A stretch of DNA of 64,000 bases from assembly GCF_902364365.1 (NCBI RefSeq), contig NZ_CABJDN010000008.1, positions 238,542 to 302,541 on the forward strand. Reading direction: 5' to 3'. The notes beneath the pieces were generated by a model, which did not search any database, had not been told where the DNA came from, and worked only from the letters and a program-made list of their open reading frames with translations. The DNA comes from Bacteroides intestinalis (lineage in GTDB: Bacteria; Bacteroidota; Bacteroidia; Bacteroidales; Bacteroidaceae). Position numbers and translations under genes: made by a program. Every line of letters begins with the position of its first letter. The stretch's first letter is position 1. Positions 8,663 through 16,463 of this stretch are shown here, one piece after another.

Positions 8663-9349
8663 TTATTCCTCATCATTATTGGTTAAAAAACTCTTGTAAC
8701 TATTCAGACAAGCTTTCAACATGGCATCTACACCTACAGAAGTAATCGTACCACCGGAGATACCGTCTACCTGATAATCAGGTTTCTCTACCTTGCCGTT
8801 CTTCACGACGCCCAGAGTTACTTCACCATTTTCCATTGTCTTCTTACCCAGGAACTCATCCTGAAAGTGTTGTCCGGCGATTTCAGCACCCAGACCCGGA
8901 GTTTCACTGGCATGAGAGAAATAGACACCATAAACAGTATCCTTATCGCTGTTCAGTGCAACATATCCCCAAATAGCACCCCAAAGACCGGCACCGTAAA
9001 CAGGGAATACATATTTCTTCTCTCCATTCACTTCTGCAACGAATACGTGCAGGCGTTGGTATTCTTTAGCTTCTTTCTCGTAGCCAGTAGCAAATGCTCC
9101 GGTGTTCTCGGTCAGAGTACCGTCCACGTTCATCAGCATATCTCCTTTTACATATTTATTATACTCAGCTTCGGCATCTTTCACATCTTTGATTTTCAAT
9201 GCAGCGAGTATTTGCTTCTTCGTATCCAGTTCCACATTCTTATTCTGAATAGTTCTCAGAGAGGAACTAACGAATGCCAGCAAAAATGCAACGATAACAA
9301 CCATTACCGAAGCATAAATGATAGTATAACTATTACTATTGGTATTCAT
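8663..9349 (-). CDS. nqrC: Na+-translocating NADH:quinone reductase subunit C
   Basis: NqrC (228 residues) has one N-terminal transmembrane helix and a periplasmic FMN-binding domain. The motif [12 protein letters not shown] provides the threonine (T201) expected to carry covalently attached FMN, normally attached by ApbE, which is not encoded in this window. [13 protein letters not shown] is also conserved. It passes electrons between the membrane iron-sulfur centre and NqrB. Confidence 0.97.
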   Translation of the reverse strand: MNTNSNSYTIIYASVMVVIVAFLLAFVSSSLRTIQNKNVELDTKKQILAALKIKDVKDAEAEYNKYVKGDMLMNVDGTLTENTGAFATGYEKEAKEYQRLHVFVAEVNGEKKYVFPVYGAGLWGAIWGYVALNSDKDTVYGVYFSHASETPGLGAEIAGQHFQDEFLGKKTMENGEVTLGVVKNGKVEKPDYQVDGISGGTITSVGVDAMLKACLNSYKSFLTNNDEE

Positions 9350-9363
9350 TTTCTTACGGTACT

Positions 9364-10533
9364 TTAATTGTTAGACTTAATTGCACGTTTCTCGCGACGG
9401 CTGATGTTACCTTGTACTACACAGTAGTCAATCAGCGGAGCGAAGATGTTCATCAGTAGGATGGCAAGCATCATACCTTCGGGATAACCGGGGTTCAGTA
9501 CACGGATCACGATTGCCATGACTCCAATCAGGAAACCGAAGATATACTTACCCGTCTCGGTACGTGCCGAAGTTACAGGGTCGGTAGCCATGAATACGGC
9601 ACCGAAGCAGAAACCACCCAGTACCAGGTGTTCGTACCAAGGCATGTGAGCCATAGCTGTGTCAGGCCCAACAGTATTAAATATCCAAGCCATGAACGCA
9701 CCACCTACAAATACGGAAAACATTGTTTTCCAACTTGCAATACCCGTTGCCAGCAACAGGATAGCCCCCAAAGCGATAGCAATAACACTGGTTTCACCGA
9801 TAGAACCCGGTATCAATCCCGTCACCATATCCCAGGAGAATGGCGGCACAGCCCCCGAAGTAGCAGCAGCTCCCAGCGGAGTAGCTACGGTCAATCCGTC
9901 AACAGCTTGTCCCAGACCGAAGACAGTGTCACCTGATACCCAAACAGCATCACCCGACATCTTCGTAGGATATGCAAAGAAAAGGAATGCACGAGTAATC
10001 AGAGCAACGTTGAACACATTCATACCCGTACCACCGAATACTTCCTTAGCAAAAATAACAGAGAATGCAGTAGCCACCGCCAGAATCCATAGCGGACAGT
10101 CTACCGGAACAATCATAGGGATCAGGATACCGGAAACGAGGAAACCTTCCTGGATTTCTTCTTTCTTCCACTGAGCCACAACGAACTCAATACCCAAACC
10201 TACTACATAAGAAACAATGATTTTAGGCAATACAGCCAGAAAACCGTAGGCAAACATTTCAATGAAGCTACCTGTAGCACCAGTATTCGTGAAATGCTGA
10301 TAACCTACGTTATACATACCGAACAGTAACGCCGGTACCAACGCAATGACCACCATCGACATAATACGCTTGCTGTCGATAGCGTCGTGAATATGCGTTC
10401 CCGATTTCGAAGTCGTGCTGGGGACGAACAGGAATGTTTCGAATCCGTCGAACACAGACTGGAATGCGTGGAATTTGCCGCCCTCTTCAAAGTTCGGCTT
10501 TATCTTGTCGAGATAATTTCTTAACGCTTTCAT
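9364..10533 (-). CDS. nqrB: Na+-translocating NADH:quinone reductase subunit B
   Basis: NqrB (389 residues) is the large membrane subunit that carries covalent FMN and riboflavin and forms most of the sodium channel. The predicted flavinylation threonine is T218 in DGLTVATPLG. It has about ten hydrophobic helices, and FGGTGMNVFNVALITRAFLFF and MATDPVTSARTETGK-type segments (read here as separate short motifs) agree with the family. The gene lies 15 bp after nqrC in genomic order and 32 bp from nqrA. Confidence 0.97.
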   Translation of the reverse strand: MKALRNYLDKIKPNFEEGGKFHAFQSVFDGFETFLFVPSTTSKSGTHIHDAIDSKRIMSMVVIALVPALLFGMYNVGYQHFTNTGATGSFIEMFAYGFLAVLPKIIVSYVVGLGIEFVVAQWKKEEIQEGFLVSGILIPMIVPVDCPLWILAVATAFSVIFAKEVFGGTGMNVFNVALITRAFLFFAYPTKMSGDAVWVSGDTVFGLGQAVDGLTVATPLGAAATSGAVPPFSWDMVTGLIPGSIGETSVIAIALGAILLLATGIASWKTMFSVFVGGAFMAWIFNTVGPDTAMAHMPWYEHLVLGGFCFGAVFMATDPVTSARTETGKYIFGFLIGVMAIVIRVLNPGYPEGMMLAILLMNIFAPLIDYCVVQGNISRREKRAIKSNN

Positions 10534-10565
10534 CTTTAATTTTTAATTCTTGATTTTTAATTGAA

Positions 10566-11918
10566 TTAGGCCATTTCAGCACGGAGCATGTCAAGTCCTG
10601 CACGAACGATACGCTGAACTTCTACCTTCGAAGAACATACGAACTCGCAAAGAGCAAAATCCTCAGGAGCTACCTCATAAATACCCAAAGCTTCCATACG
10701 GTCAATATCACCTGCAATGATAGCTTTTACCAGATATTCAGGGAAGATGTCCATCGGGAATACTTTATCGTACTCATTAGACATGATCATATGACGTTCA
10801 CCACCTTTGATACGGGCGTCAAGCACATATTCCTTATTATTACCCAGCAACCAGCTGAAATAAGAATGGTTCACACTGAACTGATTGAAACGCGGCATAA
10901 TCCAGCCCAGCATTTCGTGAATATCGTCACCTTCGGGAATCACTGTCAACTGGTTGTCAAAAGCGCCAAGAAAACCGTTCGGATTCACTTTTTTACCTGT
11001 AAGTACATTACCGCTGATGTAGCGTAAATCTCTACCGGTAGTCACGTTTCCGCTGAATACGTTTGTCAGCAGAGCACCGACTTTCAATTTGCAGTAAGCA
11101 GGTTTCAACACTTCAGAACCTGTTACGGCTACTTTGCGCGTCATGTCCACACGACCTGTATTGAACAGACGTCCGATGAATATAACAGCTTCCGCACCGA
11201 TTGTCCATACGGTTTCACCCTTCACAACAGGTGAAATATGGTTAATCTGTACGCCTACATTGCCGGCCGGATTCGGTCCGTCAAATGCGGTAATCGTTAC
11301 ATTCTTGGCTTGCGTCAACGCTGCTGCCTTTTGTTTTACACTAATACTTAAATACGTCTTTGCCATTTTGGAAAGAGCGTCCAATCCTGTTTGGAAGTTT
11401 GCTTCCTCGCCTTTCAGGGCGAATTCAAAATCAGGTGCCAGCGGGTTACTGTCGAAGGCCGAAACAAAGATAGCTTTCGGATACATCGTCGGATCAGCAA
11501 TCACATCATAGGGACGCTGACGGATGAACGCAAACATACCGGCTTCCAGCAATGCAGCTTTCACCGACTCGCCATTCAGGGCATTCACGTCTTTCTTACC
11601 GAATTCTTCATAGTCTTGCTCGGCTGCAGCTTCAACGACAATGTTCAGCACCTTACGGCGTGCGCCGCGCTCCACACTTGTCACTACGCCGCTAACGGGC
11701 GAAACAAATTTCAATTCAGGATGATTCTTGTCGATAAACAAGGGTCCTCCGGCCATCACATATTCCTGTTCTTTGACTACCACTTTCGGAGTGATACCCG
11801 TAAAATCATCGGGAACCAATGCGTAGAATCCCGGTTCTTTCACAGACATAAACTCTTGAGAGGCTTTACCTTTCAGGTTGATGTCAAGGCCTTTACGTAA
11901 CTTAATTACATTTGCCAT
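10566..11918 (-). CDS. nqrA: Na+-translocating NADH:quinone reductase subunit A
   Basis: NqrA (450 residues) is the peripheral cytoplasmic subunit implicated in quinone binding. I start at MANVIKLRKGLDINLKGKA (11918), the conserved N-terminus. A longer frame to 12041 exists but would run through the pepC terminator hairpin and past the -7 box at 11955-11962. Motifs GGPLFIDK, VSPVSGVVTSVERGARR and FNQFSVNHSYFSWL agree with the family. It is the first gene of the operon. Confidence 0.96.
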   Translation of the reverse strand: MANVIKLRKGLDINLKGKASQEFMSVKEPGFYALVPDDFTGITPKVVVKEQEYVMAGGPLFIDKNHPELKFVSPVSGVVTSVERGARRKVLNIVVEAAAEQDYEEFGKKDVNALNGESVKAALLEAGMFAFIRQRPYDVIADPTMYPKAIFVSAFDSNPLAPDFEFALKGEEANFQTGLDALSKMAKTYLSISVKQKAAALTQAKNVTITAFDGPNPAGNVGVQINHISPVVKGETVWTIGAEAVIFIGRLFNTGRVDMTRKVAVTGSEVLKPAYCKLKVGALLTNVFSGNVTTGRDLRYISGNVLTGKKVNPNGFLGAFDNQLTVIPEGDDIHEMLGWIMPRFNQFSVNHSYFSWLLGNNKEYVLDARIKGGERHMIMSNEYDKVFPMDIFPEYLVKAIIAGDIDRMEALGIYEVAPEDFALCEFVCSSKVEVQRIVRAGLDMLRAEMA

Positions 11919-11954
11919 GCGTTTATATAAAATAATGGTTTCATTAATTTGCCG

Positions 11955-11962
11955 CAAAAGTA
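11955..11962 (-). promoter_or_regulatory. -7 box for the nqr operon
   Basis: TACTTTTG on the minus strand matches TAnnTTTG exactly, 37 bp upstream of the nqrA ATG. A T-rich stretch lies upstream, but TTTG is 24 bp away, a little too far. Confidence 0.55.
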
Positions 11963-11983
11963 GCAAAAAAGAACGTGAATAAA

Positions 11984-12028
11984 GAGCAAAAACAAAAGGA
12001 ATTACGGAGAAATTTCCGTAATTCCTTT
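11984..12028 (-). terminator. Terminator downstream of the C1 peptidase gene
   Basis: A perfect 14-bp stem (12015-12028 with 11995-12008, AAAGGAATTACGGA) with a 6-nt loop is followed on the minus strand by TTGTTTTTGCTC. It separates the peptidase transcript from the nqr promoter. Confidence 0.82.
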
Positions 12029-12170
12029 CGTTAACGAACACGATAACAACAAGGGCAATCAGCAGCTTCTCGAATATCCTTCACAACATCCCCTTTCTTT
12101 CTACAATATCCTTACCGACATAGTCAAGAAAAAGAAATCAGTCATAATAGTTGATTATTAAAGCATTACA

Positions 12171-12228
12171 AGAAGTTAAGAGTTTGTCGACAAGGAGTTA
12201 ACTTCTTGCTGGCAAACTCTTAACTTCT
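12171..12228. repeat. 16-bp inverted repeat with inner GTTAAC half-site
   Basis: AGAAGTTAAGAGTTTG (12171-12186) is perfectly complementary to 12213-12228. The 26-nt interval itself contains the near-palindrome AAGGAGTTAACTTCTT. With the terminator at 11984-12028 it fills most of the 353-bp gap between nqrA and the peptidase gene; nothing else is recognisable there. Confidence 0.7.
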
Positions 12229-12271
12229 TATTGACAGGATATTAATTCCCTGTCCGAAAGAGAATAATTGT

Positions 12272-13672
12272 TTAGTATTCTTCCGAAAACATAGGATCCC
12301 AAGCCGGCAGACGAATAGGCTTCTGTTTGAATATATCCATCACCTTAGCGGGCACATACTTAGTTTCCAGAACCAGACGGAACATATATTCATCAAACCA
12401 TTCATCCGTCATAATCAGATGCCCCTGATAACCGCTTGCTGGTCCCCAACTATTTTCCACCATCCACTTCACAGGCTTTCCGTCTTTATTCAGATCTACC
12501 GCCATAAGAGTCATGGCATGAGAAGAACCGCTGGAAAAAGTCTGGATACGTTGTTTCTTGTCCATATTGAAAGTAGTGCCCATAAGCGATTCGTAATCGT
12601 AATTCTTCACATCGAGCAAACCACGTTCGGAATTCAGGAACTTACCTACATCACAAGAGAAATACATCATAGTGCTGTCCTTCAAAGAAGCGATAGCCAT
12701 TTCTTTGATATCCTCCACAGGCAGGTTTACATATGTCCAGTTTTTGCCATCATAACGGTGGCGGTCATAATCTATCTCATAGCATTTGTAGTATTCACGG
12801 GAAGGGTCGTTCATTACCATCACATAATTGCCCAGCAGATTCTCATCACCATATTTCTTCAGGAAAGACATCGGAGTGTGATGTTCGGTCTCCGCTGGAT
12901 TACCCTTGGCATCCTTACGTACATAATCGAACTCTGTAGGTGGAACACCCAAATTCAGTACCAACATACGATATATAGTACCGAGCATTGTTGTTTTCTC
13001 TTTTTCCAATGCTACCGGTTTTGCTCCTTTAGCAGCAAGGTCACGCAATTGCAAGCCGTATTCTTTCAATTTCAAAGAAACCAGATTTGCCATACGCGAA
13101 GTATTATCACTGCTATTGGTTTCCGGCATAGCTTCCTTAGGTACCAGACCATATTTACTGACAATGTCGGCAACTCCCGTAAATGTTCCACCATCACTCA
13201 AAGGATGTTGAAAAAGCCATTCCACTGTTTTGTCGCTCATAGGTTTTTCACGGGTGTCGATAATACCTTGCAGGAAAAGATTGGCTTTCTCCAGTTGATC
13301 CCAGAAGAAAGGGTAAATCTCCGAAAATTCAAAAGATTGAAAATCATATTCGGCAATAGTCTTGGCACGCATCACGTTCAGTCCGGTGAAGAGCCAGCAA
13401 CGTCCGGACGACTTCTGATCTGTAATTCCTTTGGAGTTTACCTTCACGGAAAAATGAGTATCCATTCCTGTCAGATTCTCCTGATTCAGTGCAAGTTTAC
13501 GAATGTCATTGTTTCCGATGGCATTACGAAGAGCCTTATCGGCAGTGGTGCCTTGATAGCTCTGTTTAATCTGGTTCAGCATCGTTTCGCTGATTCCCCC
13601 TTTTCCGTCTTGTGCCTGCATGGAAAATAAAGCGGCACTGAAAACAAAAACTGATAAAATTCGTTTATTCAT
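12272..13672 (-). CDS. Exported C1-family peptidase, bleomycin hydrolase/aminopeptidase C type
   Basis: This 466-residue papain-like cysteine protease has catalytic Cys92 in SSGRCWLF, His385 in SSHAMTLMAVD and Asn407 in VENSWG, the exact bleomycin hydrolase (PepC) arrangement. PepC enzymes are normally cytosolic hexameric aminopeptidases. Here a clear signal peptide (MNKRILSVFVFSAALFSMQA, cleavage near residue 20) directs it to the periplasm or beyond. A minus-strand -7 box (TAATTTTG) lies at 13807-13814. The substrate is unknown; processing of dietary or secreted peptides is plausible. Confidence 0.93.
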   Translation of the reverse strand: MNKRILSVFVFSAALFSMQAQDGKGGISETMLNQIKQSYQGTTADKALRNAIGNNDIRKLALNQENLTGMDTHFSVKVNSKGITDQKSSGRCWLFTGLNVMRAKTIAEYDFQSFEFSEIYPFFWDQLEKANLFLQGIIDTREKPMSDKTVEWLFQHPLSDGGTFTGVADIVSKYGLVPKEAMPETNSSDNTSRMANLVSLKLKEYGLQLRDLAAKGAKPVALEKEKTTMLGTIYRMLVLNLGVPPTEFDYVRKDAKGNPAETEHHTPMSFLKKYGDENLLGNYVMVMNDPSREYYKCYEIDYDRHRYDGKNWTYVNLPVEDIKEMAIASLKDSTMMYFSCDVGKFLNSERGLLDVKNYDYESLMGTTFNMDKKQRIQTFSSGSSHAMTLMAVDLNKDGKPVKWMVENSWGPASGYQGHLIMTDEWFDEYMFRLVLETKYVPAKVMDIFKQKPIRLPAWDPMFSEEY

Positions 13673-13806
13673 AAAATATATGGTTTGTATAGTAATTGGT
13701 CTATTTTTCCTGTCTTCTACAGGTCTGCCCCTATCAAGTCCGTACTTGCTCCGTGTCTAAGAACTTGGACATTGGCAATTCCCACTGTCAGTTCTTTGAT
13801 TAGATG

Positions 13807-13814
13807 CAAAATTA
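13807..13814 (-). promoter_or_regulatory. -7 box for the C1 peptidase gene
   Basis: TAATTTTG on the minus strand fits TAnnTTTG. It lies about 135 bp upstream of the ATG, implying a long leader if used. Confidence 0.35.
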
Positions 13815-13917
13815 ATGGCTTTTTTGAAACTTTTAGTAAAATCTTTAGATTTATTGTCTTTTGAATTGAAAACTAATTCAAATTTATTAGTTTTCTTTGT
13901 ACCCTCATTCGCATGAT

Positions 13918-15126
13918 ATGAAAAAATATACAATAGGTATTATTACGTTACTGCTTTCTGTAACAGCACTTTCCGCTCAGGAAGGAATGAATTTGATTAT
14001 TACTGGAAACGATACGGCTCCTGCATTGACTAAGCGTGAATTGCGCAGACAAAAAGTAGCAAAACGAAACTTGCATTATAATATTCTGGGCGGTCCGAGC
14101 TATACACCCGATTTTGGTGCAGTACTTGGTGGCAGTGCTCTGATGACTTTCCGCATGAATCCCAGTGACACTACACAGTTGCGTTCTGTAGTTCCTGTAG
14201 CCATCGCTTTCTTGTTCAATGGTGGCATCAACCTCTTTTCCAAGCCTCAACTTTTTTTTAAAGGTGACCGTTTCCGAATCTTCGGAAAGTTTGCTTATAA
14301 GAACACGGAAGATAATTTCTACGGTCTGGGCTACAGTACAAATAAGAATTATGTTCGTAGCGACAGCACCAGCCAATACCGCTACAGTGGTATCCAGTTC
14401 AATCCCTGGTTCCTTTTCCGCTTAGGTAACAGCAATATATTTGCCGGACCACAGATAGACATCAACTATGACGATATTACAGAACCTGCCAAATATCTGG
14501 TAGACGAACCGTCCTACAAGGCAGCTGGAGGTACCGAGAAAGGCTACAAGAATTTCAATTCCGGGCTCGGCTTCCTGTTGACTTACGACAGCCGTGACAT
14601 ACCCTCCAACGCTTATTCCGGCATGTATCTCGATTTCCGTGGAATGATGTATACCAAATTTCTCGGAAGCGATGAAAACTTTTATCGCCTGGAGATAGAC
14701 TATCGCCAATATAAAACTGTCGGTAAACGCAAAGTCATTGCCTGGACAGCACAAACTAAAAATGTGTTTGGTGATGTACCTTTGACACAATACATGCTTA
14801 CCGGAACTCCTTTCGACCTGCGTGGTTATTATATGGGACAATATCGTGACAAGTCTTCCCATGTGGTCATGGCGGAATATCGCCAGATGATAAATACCGA
14901 TAAGAGCACCTGGCTGAAGCGTATGCTCAACCACATAGGTTTCGTAGCCTGGACGGGTTGCGGATTCATGGGCCCCACTCCCGGTAAGATAGAAGGGGTA
15001 CTTCCCAACTACGGTGTTGGATTACGTATTGAAGTACAGCCCCGTATGAATGTACGCCTTGATTTGGGTAAAAATACAGTCAACAACCAAACGCTGTTTT
15101 ATTTCAATATGACAGAAGCGTTTTGA
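13918..15126 (+). CDS. BamA/TamA-like outer membrane barrel protein without POTRA domains
   Basis: This 402-residue exported protein has a signal peptide (MKKYTIGIITLLLSVTALSA) and then the Omp85 surface-antigen barrel. Recognisable features are GLGFLLTYDSRD, YSGMYLDFRG and the C-terminal barrel strands ending in FNMTEAF with a terminal Phe. No POTRA repeats fit before the barrel, so it is probably not the BAM insertase itself but a porin-like or accessory barrel. I chose the ATG at 13918 because the signal peptide starts there; a frame start 21 nt upstream adds only MYPHSHD. Confidence 0.85.
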   Translation: MKKYTIGIITLLLSVTALSAQEGMNLIITGNDTAPALTKRELRRQKVAKRNLHYNILGGPSYTPDFGAVLGGSALMTFRMNPSDTTQLRSVVPVAIAFLFNGGINLFSKPQLFFKGDRFRIFGKFAYKNTEDNFYGLGYSTNKNYVRSDSTSQYRYSGIQFNPWFLFRLGNSNIFAGPQIDINYDDITEPAKYLVDEPSYKAAGGTEKGYKNFNSGLGFLLTYDSRDIPSNAYSGMYLDFRGMMYTKFLGSDENFYRLEIDYRQYKTVGKRKVIAWTAQTKNVFGDVPLTQYMLTGTPFDLRGYYMGQYRDKSSHVVMAEYRQMINTDKSTWLKRMLNHIGFVAWTGCGFMGPTPGKIEGVLPNYGVGLRIEVQPRMNVRLDLGKNTVNNQTLFYFNMTEAF

Positions 15127-15184
15127 TCTATAAATTATAAATCATAAATCTTCCCCTTTTCTTGCATCAGTAAAAGATTATCTA

Positions 15185-15192
15185 TACTTTTG
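15185..15192 (+). promoter_or_regulatory. -7 box for the GT2/sensor kinase operon
   Basis: TACTTTTG matches TAnnTTTG exactly. CTTG about 20 bp upstream (15161-15164) is a possible -33 element. The GT2 ATG is 36 bp downstream of the box. Confidence 0.55.
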
Positions 15193-15227
15193 AGCATTAT
15201 TATTTGTTTACCTTAGACAATTTCATA

Positions 15228-16424
15228 ATGAGAACTTTCGAGATATTATTCTGGATAAGCCTTTTTATCGTATTCTACACTTATATAGGATATGGAATTG
15301 TATTATACATTCTGGTTAAGATAAAGGAAATTTTCCGTAGGCCGATCCACTACCCCATGCCTCCTGATGAAGAGCTGCCCGAACTCACACTCTTTATTGC
15401 AGCTTACAACGAAGAAGATGTTGTAGACGAAAAAATGCAGAACTGTCTGGATTTAGACTATCCTGCAGAGAAGCTGCAAATATTCTGGGTAACTGATGGC
15501 AGTAACGATCATACAAATGAACGCCTTTCACGCTGGCCACAGGCCACTGTACTCCATCAACCCCAACGGCAGGGAAAAACTGCTGCCCTCAACCGGGGAA
15601 TGAAGTTTGTCAAAACACCACTCGTTATATTCACCGACGCTAATACACACCTGAACCGGGAAGCACTACGCGAAATTGTGCATGCTTTTGTCAACCCCAA
15701 AGTAGGTTGTGTCGCTGGCGAAAAACGTATTGCCGTACAAAACAAAGACAACGCCGCTTCAGGTGGAGAAGGTATTTATTGGAAATATGAATCGACTTTG
15801 AAAGCACTCGATTCACGTCTTTATTCAGCCGTAGGGGCTGCCGGAGAATTGTTCGCCGTACGTCGGGATTTGTTCGAAGACATGAGAACGGACACCTTAC
15901 TTGATGACTTTATCCTCTCTCTTCGTATAGCTATGCGCGGTTACACAATCGCTTACTGTGCTACAGCTTATGCCACCGAAGGTGGTTCTGCCGATATGCA
16001 GGAAGAAGAAAAACGCAAAGTACGCATCGCAGCCGGAGGATTACAGTCTATCTGGCGATTGCGTCCATTGCTGAATCCATTCCGCTATGGCTGGCTTAAT
16101 TTCCAATATGTATCCCATCGTGTTCTGCGGTGGTCTATCACTCCTATCCTCTTATTCTTACTACTACCTCTTAACGTTATATTACTCTTTACCAGCAGTT
16201 GTCCGTTATTTTATGCCGCCATTTTGGGGCTACAGATTCTATTTTACATGATGGGCATTTGGGGATATATCCTCTCAAGAAAGCATATTAAAAACAAAAT
16301 ACTCTTTATTCCTTATTATTTCCTCTTTATGAACGTCAATGTAATAAGGGGGTTCCGATACCTGAGTAAACGCAAAGGCAACAATAGCGGAGCTTGGGAA
16401 AAAGCACGAAGAGCTGTACAATAA
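15228..16424 (+). CDS. Membrane glycosyltransferase, family 2
   Basis: This 398-residue processive-type GT2 has an N-terminal helix (about residues 4-26), then a GT-A domain with TDGSNDHT, FTDANTHLN and the acceptor-side LDDFILS, followed by a basic KVRIAAGGLQSIWRL segment in the place of the QxxRW motif. Two to three membrane helices follow, near residues 310-370. It should polymerise or transfer a sugar at the inner membrane for an exopolysaccharide or glycolipid; donor and acceptor are unknown. I start at MRTFEILFW (15228). The hybrid sensor kinase gene begins 39 bp after its stop, so they probably form one operon. Confidence 0.88.
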   Translation: MRTFEILFWISLFIVFYTYIGYGIVLYILVKIKEIFRRPIHYPMPPDEELPELTLFIAAYNEEDVVDEKMQNCLDLDYPAEKLQIFWVTDGSNDHTNERLSRWPQATVLHQPQRQGKTAALNRGMKFVKTPLVIFTDANTHLNREALREIVHAFVNPKVGCVAGEKRIAVQNKDNAASGGEGIYWKYESTLKALDSRLYSAVGAAGELFAVRRDLFEDMRTDTLLDDFILSLRIAMRGYTIAYCATAYATEGGSADMQEEEKRKVRIAAGGLQSIWRLRPLLNPFRYGWLNFQYVSHRVLRWSITPILLFLLLPLNVILLFTSSCPLFYAAILGLQILFYMMGIWGYILSRKHIKNKILFIPYYFLFMNVNVIRGFRYLSKRKGNNSGAWEKARRAVQ

Positions 16425-16463
16425 AACCCCTGTTCACCAATAAATCTTAATACACAAAAAGAC

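Noticed and set aside
11919..12041. Upstream extension of NqrA by 41 codons
   Set aside because: It would cross the pepC terminator and the nqr -7 box; the family N-terminus is MANVIKLRKG.
12419..13630. 403-codon open frame opposite the C1 peptidase
   Set aside because: It is a long antisense shadow, with skewed Cys/His/Ile composition; the minus strand has the catalytic triad and signal peptide.
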